Assembly: GCA_022414725.1 (NCBI GenBank) | Contig: CM039464.1 | Span: 28,182,917 to 28,246,916, forward strand | From: Microglena sp. YARC | Lineage: Eukaryota > Chlorophyta > Chlorophyceae > Chlamydomonadales > Chlamydomonadaceae | Direction of reading: 5' to 3' | Length of the DNA: 64,000 nucleotides | Shown here: positions 33,301 through 47,200 of the stretch, piece after piece | Layout: each line of letters begins with the position of its first letter | Position numbering within the stretch: the stretch's first letter is position 1 | Translations under genes and position numbers: made by a program | Notes under the pieces: model-generated | What the model was told of the DNA's origin: nothing | Databases searched by the model: none | The model's input: the letters and a program-made list of their open reading frames with translations, nothing else

Positions 33301-36300
33301 TGGTGATAGTGGTGGTGGTGGCGATAGTGGTAATAGTGGTGGTGGTGGTGATAGTGGTGGTGGTGGTGATAGTGGTGGTGGTGGTGTTAGTGGTGGTGGT
33401 GATAGTGGTAATAGTGGTGGTGATAGTGGTGGTGGTGGTGATAGTGGTGATAGTGGTAATAGTGGTGGTGATAGTGGTGGTGGTGGTGATAGTGGTGGTG
33501 GTGATAGTGGTGGTGGTGGTGGTGATAGTGGTGGTAGTGGTGGTGGTGATGATAGTGGTAATAGTGGTGGTGGTGGTGGTGGTGGTGGTGATAGTGGTGG
33601 TGGTGGTGGTGATGATAGTGGTGGTGGTGGTGGTGATAGTGGTGATAGTGGTAATAGTGGTGGTGATGGTGATAGTGGTGGTAGTGGTGGTGGTGGCGGT
33701 GATAGTGGTGATGGTGGTGGTGGTGGTGATAGTGGTGGTGGTGGTGGTGGTGATAGTGGTGATGGTGGTGGTGGTGGCGGTGGTAGTCGTAGTAGTGGTG
33801 GTGGTGATAGTGGTGATAGTGGTGATAGTGGTGGTGGTGGCGGTGGTAGTCGTAGTAGTGGTGGTGATAGTGGTGGTAGTGGTGGTGGTGATAGTGGTGG
33901 TGGTGGCGGTGGTAGTTGTAGTAGTGGTGGTGGTGGTGGTGATAGTGGTGGCAGTGGTGTCGGTGATAGTGGTGGTGATAGTGGTGATAGTGGTGGTGAT
34001 AGTGGTGATAGTGGTGGTGGTGATAGTGGTGGTGGTGGTGGTGATAGTGGTGGTGGTGGCGGTGGTAATAGTGGTGGTGGTGGTGATAGTGGTGATTGTG
34101 GTGGTGGTGGTGGTGGTGATAGTGGTGGTGGTGGTGGTGGTGATAGTGGTGATAGTGGTGGTGGTGGCGGTGGTAGTCGTAGTAGTGGTGGTGGTGGTGA
34201 TAGTGGTGGTGATGGTGATAGTGGTGGTGGTGGTGGTGATAGTGGTGATAGTGGTGGTGGTGGTAGTCGTAGTAGTGGTGGTGGTGATAGTGGTGGTGAT
34301 AGTGGTGATAGTGGTGGTGGTGATTGTGGTGGTGGTGGTGGTGATAGTGGTGATAGTGGTTGTGGTGGCGATGGTAGTCGTAGTAGTGGTGGTGGTGGTG
34401 GTGATAGTGGTGGTGGTGGTGATAGTGGTGGTGGTGGTGGTGATAGTGGTGATAGTGGTGGTGGTGGCGGTGATAGTGGTGATGGTGATAGTGGTGGTGG
34501 TGATAGTGGTGGTGGTGGTGATAGTGGTGGTGGTGATAGTGGTGATAGTGGTGTTGGTGATAGTGGTGGTGGTGATAGTGGTGATGGTGTTAGTGGTGAT
34601 AGTGGTGGTGGTGATAGTGGTGGTGGTGATAGTGGTGGTGTAGGTGATAGTGGTGGTGGTGATAGTGGTGGTAGTAAGCATACTAGCGTATATCTTCCTG
34701 GTTCTTAAATTACTGTGCGATATATCATACGATGCATTCACAATACATTGATCTACCGTATGATGATGCACGATATACATCCACGATATCGTACTTCACA
34801 ACCCTACAAACAAATAAATACATAAATATATACATGATGACATGTCCAGAACCTCATCACTAGTCAGGCACTTGAGATGCCCCCACCCCACCTCACCCAC
34901 TCCACCCCACCCCACCCCACCCCGAAAACACATCCACCCACCACCTTCCCCCATCCCCCACCCACCCACCCACAGAAAACACATCCCCATCCCACCTCCC
35001 ACCACCCCATCCCACCTCCCACCACCCCATCCCACCTCCCAACACCCCATCCCACCTCCCAACACCCCATCCCACCTCCCACCACCCCAAACACACACAC
35101 ACTCACACACGCACACGCGCCCCCCCCACACAAAAACGCACACACAACAATCATAATGTCGTGTGGCATGTTGCAGGTGAGCACCCATCCCACCCCCACC
35201 CACACTCCCACACCCACACCCACAGAAAACACTCTCCCCACACCCACACCCACACCCACACACACACAACAAATACACACATACACAAAAAACACACACA
35301 ATAAATACACTAGGGGGTGCCGAAATTAGCTTACCCTGTTTTGTCAATAATAAACTAAGGACGAAGAATTCGAATCCCGAACCCCACACTGCCTAGTTTA
35401 GAAAGTTAGTGCGCCAAGGCTGATGAGTATCTATAGGGAAATCTCCTTGGTGCTTGCGCGAGTGGTTGGTGGTGACGGAACCGTTGACATGTGGAGTGCT
35501 GCCAGGTGCGTATTTCGGGGCAGGTGTGCTGCCAGGTGTGCTGCCAGGTGCGTATTTCGGGGCAGCGGCGAGATGTTGCATGCCATAGTCCTTGGATGCT
35601 GGAGCAATGCTAGGTGTTGCATGTTACATGAGTGTAGGGCTCGTGGCCTACCGCTTCATGACATGCCACACTAGAGCCTAGGGGGGTCTCCATGTGTATG
35701 AGATGTTCATGGGTGTGTGTTTTTTGGGGTGGAGGTGGTAATTCATGCATATCACATGGCCACAACAACATGGCTTGGCATATGTCTTGAAATGTTTTCA
35801 TGCCCAGCTAGCACTAACCATGCTACCTGTCGACCATGTCAATGAAGACAAGCGTCTATGGGTTCCATGGGGTGGGTTCCAATTTTGGTCTTGTTTTGAT
35901 GTGTTCCGACGTTTTTTTTGTAATTGAGTCGTCAGAGAGGGAGAGGAGCCTTCTTGATTTTGATTGGGTGGGGGTCAGGCATGTGCACATGGCACAGGCA
36001 CATGTATTGCACCCATGCATAGTGTTATGTTCCACTTGGAAAATAAATGTGAAATATTATTGAAAGGGGTAAGTTAATTTTGGGACCCCCTACACACACA
36101 ACCATGATGTTGTGTGGCATGTTGCAGGTGAGCACCCACCCCACCCCACCCCCACCCCCACAGAAAACACATCCACCAACCACCCCACACACACACCACC
36201 ACACACACACTCAACAACCATAATTTCGTGTGGCATGTTGCAGGTGAGCACCCACCCCACCACACCACACCCCCACAGAAAACACCACCACCTCCCCACC

Positions 36301-36655
36301 CCCCACACCACCACACACACACTCAACAAACACAATGTCGTGTGGCATGTTGCAGGTGAGCACCCACCCCACCCCACCCGCCACAGAAAACACCTCCCCC
36401 CCCCCTCCCCCCCCACCCCCCACCCCACACACACACCTACCCCCCCCACACACACAGGTGAGCACCCTTCAACCTCCTGGGCGAGGATCCAAGTCTGATG
36501 AGCCTCCGCTGTGTGACTTGGCAGTGTTGGCCAACATAGCAACTCAAGTGTTAACCTCTTCCATCGGCAGCGATGCACCCGTGGTGCTCTTCGGACATGG
36601 CACGGGGGCCTTGTGGGCGTTTGAAGTGGCAAGACGACTGGAAGTGAGTAGAGAA

Positions 36656-36708
<53 letters not shown>

Positions 36709-36931
36709 CCACCCACCCACCCCCTTAACAACAACAACAACAACAACAACAACAGTAACAGTGCATCCCCCCCCAACAACAATTTGGCAAATCGGCAGGA
36801 ATGCACCCATGGTGCTCTTTGGACATGGCATGGGGGCCTTGTGGGCGTTTGAAGTGGCAAGAAGACTGGAAGTGAGTAGAAAAGTGCCCCCCCCACCCCA
36901 CCCCACCCCACCCCACCCCCCACACACACAT

Positions 36932-36969
<38 letters not shown>

Positions 36970-37454
36970 ACAGTGCATCCCCCCAACAACAATTTGGCAA
37001 ATCGGCAGGAATGCACCCGTGGTGCTCTTCGGCCATGGCATGGGGGCCTTGTGGTCGTTTGAAGTGGCAAGAAGACTGGAAGTGTGTGTGGGTGTGTGTG
37101 TGTGTGTGTGGGGTGGGTGGGTGGGTGTGTGGGTGGGTGGGTGGGTGTGTGGTGGAGGTTGAAGTGGCAAGAAGACTGGAAGTGTGGGTGTGGGTGTGTG
37201 GGGTGAGGTGGGGGGTTTCTGTGGGTGTGTGGGGTGGAGGTTGAAGTGGCAAGAAGACTGGAAGTGCGTAGAAAAACTAGCGCTAAGTGTACATGTCCAT
37301 CTAGACTCTTATAACCACCACACACACCACACACACACCACACACATCACAACCCCCCCCACACAACCTCCCTTCCCCCCAGACACACACACACACACAC
37401 ACATACCCCCACCACCACCACACACACACACACACACACACCACCCCACCACCA

Positions 37455-37491
<37 letters not shown>

Positions 37492-38111
37492 CACCTTCCC
37501 ACACACACCCTCCCACACGCACAAACACAGACTCACACCCACTTTGCCGTTCCCTACCTATGTGTTGCCGTTCCCTGCCTAGGTGTTGCCGTTCCCTACC
37601 CGTGTCCCAGCCTATGTTTGTGCAATGTTTGATAAGGCAAGCATGAATGGTACTTCCGATCCATGTTTGGCAAAACTGGGGTTACAGATATTGCCTTGAT
37701 GTCATGCAGACATATGAGTATAGTATACCGCCATGGTAGCTTCGTCCAGGTCAAGTAGCAGCTCATTCCCAACCGCCGTAAGACGGGGCTCCCTTAATAC
37801 CACGCCCTACCAGGCGTTATCATTACCCATCAAATGTATGTTGATGTCATGCAGATATATGAGTATAGCATCAGATGGGGAACACTGATGATGTTCATAA
37901 GCCCCCTTGACTCTGTCAAGCTGCGGGCACATTTGAAGTCCGGTATGACACCAGGAAAATGTCATCATCAACATCATCATCATCAGAATCAGAATCATCA
38001 GAATCATCAGAATCATCAGAATCAGAATCAAAATCAAAATCATCAGAATCACCAGAATCATCATCATCTGAATCATCAGAATCAGAATCAGAATCAGAAT
38101 CAGAATCGACG

Positions 38112-38143
<32 letters not shown>

Positions 38144-38197
38144 TAAATCATCATCTAAATCATCTAAATCATCTAAATCATCTAAATCATCATCACC

Positions 38198-38229
<32 letters not shown>

Positions 38230-38250
38230 CATCATCAGAGTCATCACCAT

Positions 38251-38282
<32 letters not shown>

Positions 38283-41200
38283 GCATCACCATCATCATCA
38301 ACAACGTCATCATTATCATCATCATCATCATCTTCATCTTCACCATCTTCCAGCAGCAACATTTTCAGCAGCAGCACCACCACCACCATAACCACCATCA
38401 CTTATCAATACCATTCTTTACTTGTGTCCCTCCCTTGAACATTCCCCGCAGACTTGGTATGGTAGAAGCCCTATGCACCACCACCACCATCATCACCATC
38501 ATCTTCATCATCATCACTCATCATCATCACTTGCGTCCTTCCCTTGAACATTCCCCGCAGTCTTGGTATGGTACAAGCCCTCTGCACCACCACCATCACC
38601 ACCACCACCATCATCATCTCATAGTACCATTCCTTACTTGTGTCCCTCTCTTGAACATTCCCCGCAGTCTTGGTATGGTAGAAGCCCAATGCACCTCTTC
38701 GTATCTGGGTGTGCTTCCCCAAGCTCTTGGAAGCCCATCGAAGGGAAGGGACCATGCTACAGTCCATGGTTTAAACCGTCCGCCGAACCTGCTGAATGTC
38801 GGGCTGTCCACCACCATCACCACCATCACCATCATCATAGTACCATTCCTGACTTGTGTCACTCCCTTGATGTTTCCCCGCAGTCTTGGTATGGTAGAAG
38901 CCCAATGCACCTCTTCGTATCTGGGTGTGCCTCCCCAAGCTGCTGGAAGCCCATCGAGGGCAAGGGTCCATGCTACAGTCCGTGGTTGCCACCGTCCGCT
39001 GACCTGGGACAGCCCGACACTCGGCAGAAAGTGCATTGCATGAAGCAGGCGGATAAGGTCGTAGCCCTCGCCTCCTCTGTGCGCACGCCTCGGCAGTGGA
39101 GGTGTGATCGTGTTGCTCTTCTGGTGCGTGGTCACATGTTTTTTTCTTTGGACGTGTTGCAAATTGAGCGACTCGGTGCGATCCCGGTGCGATGCGCTGC
39201 CCCCCGAACCCTGCGGAGTCCGAAGCGCAGAGCCGGGGGGGTTCTGACTAGTTTAGCTAGACCCGTGTGCACGCCACGGCAGTGGATGTGTGATCGTGTG
39301 ACTGTACTGGTGTGTGGCCACTTGTTTTTCTTCTTTGGATGCGTTGCAAATTGAGCGACTCGGTGCGACCCCGGTGCGATGCGCTGCCCCCCGAACCCCG
39401 CGGAGTCTGAAGCGCAGAGCCGAGGGGTTTCTGACTAGTTTAGCTAGACCCGTGCGCACGCCACGGCAGTGGATGTGTGATCGTGTTGCTCTTCTGGTTC
39501 GTGGCCACTTGTTTTTCTTCTTTGGACACGTCGCAAATTGATCATCATCAGAATCATCATCAGAATCATCATCAGAATCATCAGAATCGCCATCAGAATT
39601 AAAATCATCAGAATCAGAATCAGAATCAGAATCATAAATCATCAGAATCAGAATCAGAATCAGAATCATCATCATAAATCAGAATCATCAGAATCATCAT
39701 CATCATCAGAATCATCATCATCATCATCAATTCGTTCAAACATCTGGTAATGTGTCTTATCAGACTGCCCCCCTTTTCTCAGGAGTACCTCCCTGCACTG
39801 CTGGGTGATGTTGAGGCTGAGGAGCGGTACACATATTCTGATGAGCTGCTAGCACGGCATTCCAGGTAACCTGTAGTAGCATGTGGTGGTGGTGGTGGTA
39901 GTGGTAGTAGTAGTATGTGGTGGTGGTGGTAGTTGTATGTGGTGGTGGTGGTAGCATGTGGTGGTGGTGCAGTATATGGTGATGGTGGTGGTTTAGTATG
40001 TGGTGGTGGTGGTGTAACGGCATTCCAGGTAACCTGTGGTAGCATGTGGTGGTGGTGTAGTATGTGGTGGTTAAGTATGTGGTAGCACGTGGTGGTGGTT
40101 TAGTATGTGGTGGTGGTGTAACGGTATTCCAGGTAACCTGCGGTAGGATGTAGTATGTGGTGGTATCCGGTGTAGGTGTGTGGTGGTATGTGGTGGTGGT
40201 GGTAGTAGTATGTAGTGTAGGTATGTGTTGATTGTGGTGGTGGTGGTGGTGTATGTTTTTGGTGGAGGTGGTGCAGTATTTGGTGGTGGTGGTGGTGGTG
40301 GTGGTATGTAGTATGTGGTGCTATGTGGTGGTGGTATGTTATCACCATCATCATCAGCAGCACCACCACCATCATCATCATCACCATCACCATCAGCAGC
40401 ATCACCATCAGCAGCATCAGCAACATCATCAGCATCATTACCGTCAGCTGCAGCAGCAGCACCATCACCATCACCATCACCATCAACAAAATCATCATCG
40501 GCAGCAGCATCTTCATCATCAGTATCACTATCACCATCACCATCATCACCATAATCATAATCACCATCACCACCATCATCATCATCATCATCACCATCAT
40601 CACCATCATCATCACCACCGTCATCATCATCATGACCATCATCATCCTTATCATTACCATCACCATCACCACCATCATCATCACCATCACCATCACCATC
40701 ATCACTGCCACCATCATCATCATCAGCAGCAGCAGCAGCACTATCATCACTATCATCACCATCATCATCAGTGAATGTGACTTTTGATTGATTATCCATT
40801 TCAAGTGAATCATACCAACACAAACACAACCCACTATTTGGTCCCAGACTTGGCAGTGCTGAGCGTGCGGAGGCAGGCCCATGCCCATTGAGCTGCCCCA
40901 TTACAAGGTACCATGGAAATGAAGACCCAACCCTGTCCTCAGAGTTGCTTGAGGGTTGGTCGAAGGTAGGTTGCAGTGCTTTTTATTTCCGCTATATATA
41001 GCGATCGCTAGTTTTGACCCCGTTTTGGCATAATGATCGCTATACAAATGTACAATAAACAGATTTTCCCCCCCCCCCCCTAAATGGGCCTAAAAAGCTA
41101 TGGAAGGCTATATAAGCTATAAAAGCACGCTGCCCCTGCAGGAGGCCTAAAACCATAGAGCTAGAAGAAAGCAAACTTTCAGAATTGAAAAAACAAAAAC

Positions 41201-44200
41201 TGTCCTCAGAGTTGCTTGCGGGTCGGTCAAAAGTAGGTTGATCAAAATTACCCCCTTTTTGTTTACGAGGGGGGAACCAGGAAAGGGCGCATCTGACCAA
41301 ACCTGAAAAAGGAAAAAGACAGAGAAAAAATAACGCCTGGAGGGGTGTGGTGTTAAGGGGACCCTCCCGTACGCCGCAGCTGGGGAAAGTCACCATCAGG
41401 CAGAGGAAGCCAATGAGGAAATAGGAAGTAGGCAGGGGAAAAAGAAGACCCAACCCTGTCCTCAGAGTTGCTTGAGGGTTGGTCAAAGGTAGGCTGTTCA
41501 AAATTACCTCTTTTAGGGGGGGCACTCCAACAGTACCACTGGAGCACTTATTTTGTACCGCAATGCGGAACGCGGCAGACCTGAAGCGGCTGTATAGTCT
41601 TCCTGCTACTCTTTGCAGCCGGAAGTTGCTTGGTGAGCAGAACCCTGTTGAGATGAAGTAGGGCAGTGGGGCACTCCCACAGTAACACTGGAGCACTTCT
41701 TTTCTACCATTGTGCAGAGTGCAGTGGATGTGAAGCCTTTTTTGTTCTTGTACCAGGGGGGAACCTGGAAAGGGAGCATCTGATCAAACCTAAAAAGGAA
41801 AAAGACAGGAAGACAATAACGAAGAAAAGGAAAAAGGACAGAAAAAAGACTGAGGAAGACAATACCAGCTTCTGCTGCTGCTGCTTCTTGATTTGTAAGT
41901 GTATTGATGATGACGATGATGAGATTACGATTTTCCTGGTGCTACACTGGACTCCACGTGTGCCCGTTAACATCCGCCAATAAGTAGGGGTCGGCTGTCA
42001 TATAAGATTAGTGAATAAATAAGATGATATATAATTGTATTATATAGTATTAGTCGGACGAGCCGTCTCACCAGAATTTCGAATTTATTTGAAAAACTAA
42101 TATAATTGTGACACTGTAATTAAATGAGTTAATATTATTTTTTAAAACACTAATATTAGTTGCCGTTCCCCGTCAATAAGTCACTCGGGTGGCGACAAAG
42201 TTACAAATCCACGTTCTGTTACAAATCCACGTTCTGTTACAAATCTACGTTCTGTTACAAATCCACGTTCTGTTACAAATCCACGTTCTGTTACAAATCC
42301 ACGTTCTGTTACAAATCCACGTTCTGTTACAAATCCACGTTCTGTTACAAATCCACGTTCTGTTACGAATCCACGTTCTGATACAAATCCACGTTCTGTT
42401 ACGAATCCAAGTTCTACCTGTTCTTGTTCCTTCTATCCGCCTGCCTGCCCATTGACCAACCGTCTGCTGTGCGAGTGTACGTCTAGGCGCTCGTCTAAGC
42501 GCCATTCCCTGGGGGCACAAATGGGTGCAGATCCCCCGCCCAGCCAAGTCCCGCAAAGTAAGCCCATTATGGATGCTGAACGTATTGTGCATGCTATATG
42601 AGTTGCTCATTTAGTCATATGCTGTGTGTGTGTTTTACAGTCCAGCCAGTCAAGGCGCAGCCAAACAGGCTAAATAGACTTGCCCAAACTCAATATTGGG
42701 AAGGGCTTTATACAAAACAAGCATAGGTGAAATGAATCCCAACAATCGTACACGACGGGGGCCCGGAGTTCATGCTATGCAGATAACCATAAATGGCGTA
42801 TGCATATCACATGTTCAACTCATATCCCTGTATCCATATATCTATACTTGATGGGTAGGGACCGGCATATCATATGATGTTGACCAAGGGCGAGTATGAT
42901 ATCATATGATATCATACAAATTGCATTGTATGATCTTATATATAAATGGTAACTTTAGCCTATCAGACTACCGGCATCTTATGATATCTTGATATCATAT
43001 GATATCATATTGCCGTTCCTTAATGAAATGTGCATGTCTCTGAGAATATCTTGTTGCACAATTTGCTGTTCAATTGTTGTCTTTGAGAATATCTTTGTTG
43101 CACAATTGCTGTCAATTGCTGTCAATTGTTGTCTTTGAGGAATATCTTGTTGCACAATTGCAGTCAATTGTTATCGCCTTTTGAGAATAATCTTATTGCA
43201 CAATTGCTGTCAATTGCTGTCAATTGTTGCCTTTGAAGAATCTTGTTGCAAAAATTGCAAAATTGCTGCACTTATTAAACTGGCTATATATGTGTGCGTG
43301 TCCCATCCTCTGAGTTGCAGATGAGCTGCTCGTTGGTGCAAGCCACTATCACCACACCACCCACCACACCACCCAACACCAACGCCAACACACCACACCC
43401 ACACCACACACTGCAGATAGCAGCTCGTTGGTGCAAGCCACCACCCCCACCAACACCACACCACCAACACCAACGCCAACACACCACACCACACCAACAC
43501 ATTGCAGATGAGCAGCTCGTTGGTGCAAGCCGCCAGCTTCCCTGGTGAACACTATTTCTTGGAGGACAGGAGGGGCGGATCAGCTATGCTAGCCTCTATA
43601 GCTCAGGTATGGACCGTTTTGTTTCTGTCGCACGCAATGAGCGATGGATTCAACACGAGTGTTAAACATGTTCGGCAGCAAGTTAGTAGTTAAGTATCAA
43701 ATCAAATCATGTTGAAGAAGCAAATATGATTGAACTTAGTTACTTTGGCCAGCAATTATTAACAACCACAAAAATAAAAAAATAAAACCATAGCACGATA
43801 TGTGTGTATGTTACAGTCCAGGGGTAGACCTAATAGGCTAAAGGGACTCGCCCAACCATGATAGGAGGGGATTTAACGAAAAACACTGATGAACTAAACC
43901 CCGGCAGTGAGTTGATCAGGTATGAACCATTTTGTTTCTGTTATAATGATAACGCCTGGTAGGGCGTCGTATTAAGGGATCCCCGTCTTACTGCGGTAGG
44001 GAACGGGCTGCTACTTTACCTGGACAGAGCTACCATGGCGGTTGACAGCGACTGCTAACACTAAAGCGCACCCATCAGGGTACTTCCATTGACCAAATGG
44101 GCCAGCGCTTTAGCGCACTTGAAAAACAAAAACTGCGCTTTGTAGCGCAAAAAAGCGCAAAAAAATGCTTGCTGTGCCCATAGAGGGTTGAAAACAAACT

Positions 44201-47200
44201 GCGCGAACGCGCAGTGGGGCTCAAAAATGCAGCGCGGCCAGCGCACAAAAACGTGCCGCTTGGAAGCTACCCTGAATAGGTATTCGGACCCCGCACCATC
44301 CTTTGAACGAGCTCTACCATGAACCCAACCCAACCACCAACCACCAAACCCAGCCCCCAGAAGACTCCCACTCCCCATCCCCGTCCCCAACCTCCAACCC
44401 CAGCCCCCAACCCACAACCCCCGCCCCCAGCCCCAACCACCAACCACTAACCCCAGCCCCAAGCAACAACCACCAACCCCCAGCCCCAAAAGACTCCCCC
44501 CACTCCCCAACCCTGCACTATCCTTTGAAGGAAGCTCTACCATGAACCCAACCCAACACCAACCACCAACACCAAACCCAGCCCCAACCACCAACCACAA
44601 ACCATCAACCACCAAAACCCAGCCCCAACCACCAACCACCAAACACCAGCCCCAACCACCAACCACCAAACCCAGCCCCCAACCACCAACCACCCAAACA
44701 CAAACCCAGCCCCAACCACCAAGCTATCATCAACCACCAAACCCAGCCCAAGCAACAACCACCAAGCACAACCACCAAACCAGCCCCAGAAGACTCCCCA
44801 CTCCCCATCCCCGTCCCAACAACCACAACCCACAAACCCCATCCCCAACCCACAACCCCGACCCCAGCCCCAACCACCAACCCACAACCCCCAGCCCAAC
44901 CACCAACCACCAACCCACAAACCCCCGACCCCAGCCCCCAACCACCAACCCACAACCCCAGCCCCCAACCCACCAACCACACAACCCCAGCCCCAACAAC
45001 CACAACCCCACCCCAGCCCCAACCACCAACCCACAACCCCAGCCCCAACCACCAACCCCAGCCCCAACCCACAACCCCCGACCCCAGCCCCAACCACCAA
45101 CCCACAACCCCAGCCCCACACCCAACACCAACCCACAACCCGACCCCAGCCCCAACCACAACCCAACAACCCCAGCCCCACCACCAACCACCAACCCAGC
45201 CCCCAGCCCACAACCCCAGCCCCGAACCACAACCCCCACAACCCAGCCCCAGCCCACCAACCCCAGCCCCAACACCAACCCACCAACCCCAGGCCCCAAC
45301 CACCAACCAACCCAGCCCCCCACCACCAACCACCCAACCCCAGCCCCAACCCACAACCCCCGACCCAGCCCCAACCACCAACCACAACCCAGCCCCAGCC
45401 ACCAACCCCAGCCCCAACACACAACCCCCGACCCCAGCCCCAACCACCAACCCACAACCCCAGCCCCAACCACCAACCCACAACCCCAGCCCCAACCACC
45501 AACCACAACCCAGCCCCAACCCCAACAAACCCGACCCCAGCCCCAACCCCACCAACCACAACCCCACCCCAGCCACCAACCCCAGCCCCAACCCACAACC
45601 CCGACCCCAGCCCCTACCACCAACCCACAACCCCAGCCCCAACCACCAACCACCAACCCACAACCCCCGACCCCAGCCCCAACCACCAACCCACAACCCC
45701 AGCCCCCAACCACCAACCACAAACCCCCATCCCCAACCCACAACCCCCGACCCCAGCCCCAACCACCAACCCACAACCAGCCCCAACCACCAACCCATCC
45801 CCAACCCACAACCCCCGACCCAGCCCCAACAACCAACCCACAACCCCAGCCCCAAACCACCAACCCACAACCCCAGCCCCAACCACCACCACCAACCCCA
45901 GCCCCAACCCACAACCCCCGACCCCAGCCCCAACCACCAACCCCAACCCCAGCCCCAACCACCAAACCCCATCCCAACCACAACCCCCGACCCCAGCCCC
46001 AACCACCAACCCCACAACCCCAGCCCCAACCACCAACCCCATCCCCAACCCACAACCCCCGACCCCAGCCCCAACCACCACCAACCCCACAACCCCAGCC
46101 CCAACCCCCAACCACCATCTTCCACCAACCCCAGCCCCAGCCCCGACCACCAACCCACAACCCCAACCCCAACCACCAACCACCAACCCCCAGCCCCAAA
46201 AGACTCCCCACTCCCCTACCCGCACCATCCCTTTGAACGAGCTCTCTACCATTGAGCCATTTGTCGGAACGGGATAGAAGGGGCTGGAACTACCACGGGT
46301 ACGGGAATGTAGGGGGATCTGCAGGACAGGGTCTGGATGAGTGTCTAGCCTGTGCCCACCACCACCACCACCACCACCACACAAAAACAATGCACGTCAC
46401 CTCGTCATCCTCGTTGTCTTCAATCCAGGGTTATTTTTAAGGGAAAATTGGCCACTCCCCATTTCATCGCGAAATGGTTCCGGAGCCAATTGCCAGAATC
46501 CAGAAAGAGGCAGAAATCGCAGGTTTCAAAATCCCTTGAAATTTCAAGTTCAAAAAATCAAATTCAAAAAATTGGAATCGCCCTCCCGTTCTGCGAGCTT
46601 CTAAATCCTTACACTGACGAGAAAACGAAGCTGACACACATTCAGCTGACCAGAACTGCTGAATCATTTTGGTGAACACAGTGGCTGGCTCACGGTGAGC
46701 TAGTCAAAAGCTACTAAAAGGCCCAAAAGAAAAACCCTGATGCTCAGCCCCAGGTGTGCCACAATTGGTTGGCTGGTTGCACATGTCAGACTTGAGGGTT
46801 TCTAATTTGCTGGCTCGCACGGGTCCGGTGGGGTGGGGTGGGGTGGGGGGCTTGCAATCCCAAACTAAGGTATCCATGGTGGGCTGATGTTTCGAGATGG
46901 TGGTGGGGGGGGTGGGGCGGTGGGGGGGGGGGAGCTCTCAGAGAGTGCTGTAGAAACCAATGTGCACCTACCGCGAGAAGTTTGTTACTCCTCCAGAATG
47001 GCCCTACCCGTATGCCCCCTGCCTCCAATGCCCCCCATTTTTTGCCTGTCAGTCTCCACCCTTTCTACCCCTTGTTCACCACCCACCATCAGTGTGTGCT
47101 CATTCCAAGCAACCTCAGGGCTGCCAGGTGCTGAGTGCTGACAGGGTGACTTCCATGGCAAATTGACCGCAGGAAATCTCAACCAGGCGGTAAGTCGCTC

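Noticed and set aside
32756..34780. 674-codon Thr/Ile-rich frame (-) and 615-codon Val/Ile frame (+)
   Set aside because: Both are translations of a stop-free 9-15-bp satellite; no unique sequence, start context or splice support.
41718..41785. Extra thioesterase exon (VDVKPFLFLYQGG)
   Set aside because: Good acceptor but no donor. Direct joining of 40965 to 43508 gives the family spacing between Trp and the His motif; the segment is also part of a local duplicate.
44537..46236. Long Pro/Thr/Gln and Gly/Trp-rich frames
   Set aside because: The C-rich satellite is open in several frames on both strands, and the same array inverted at 22195-23760 gives the same.
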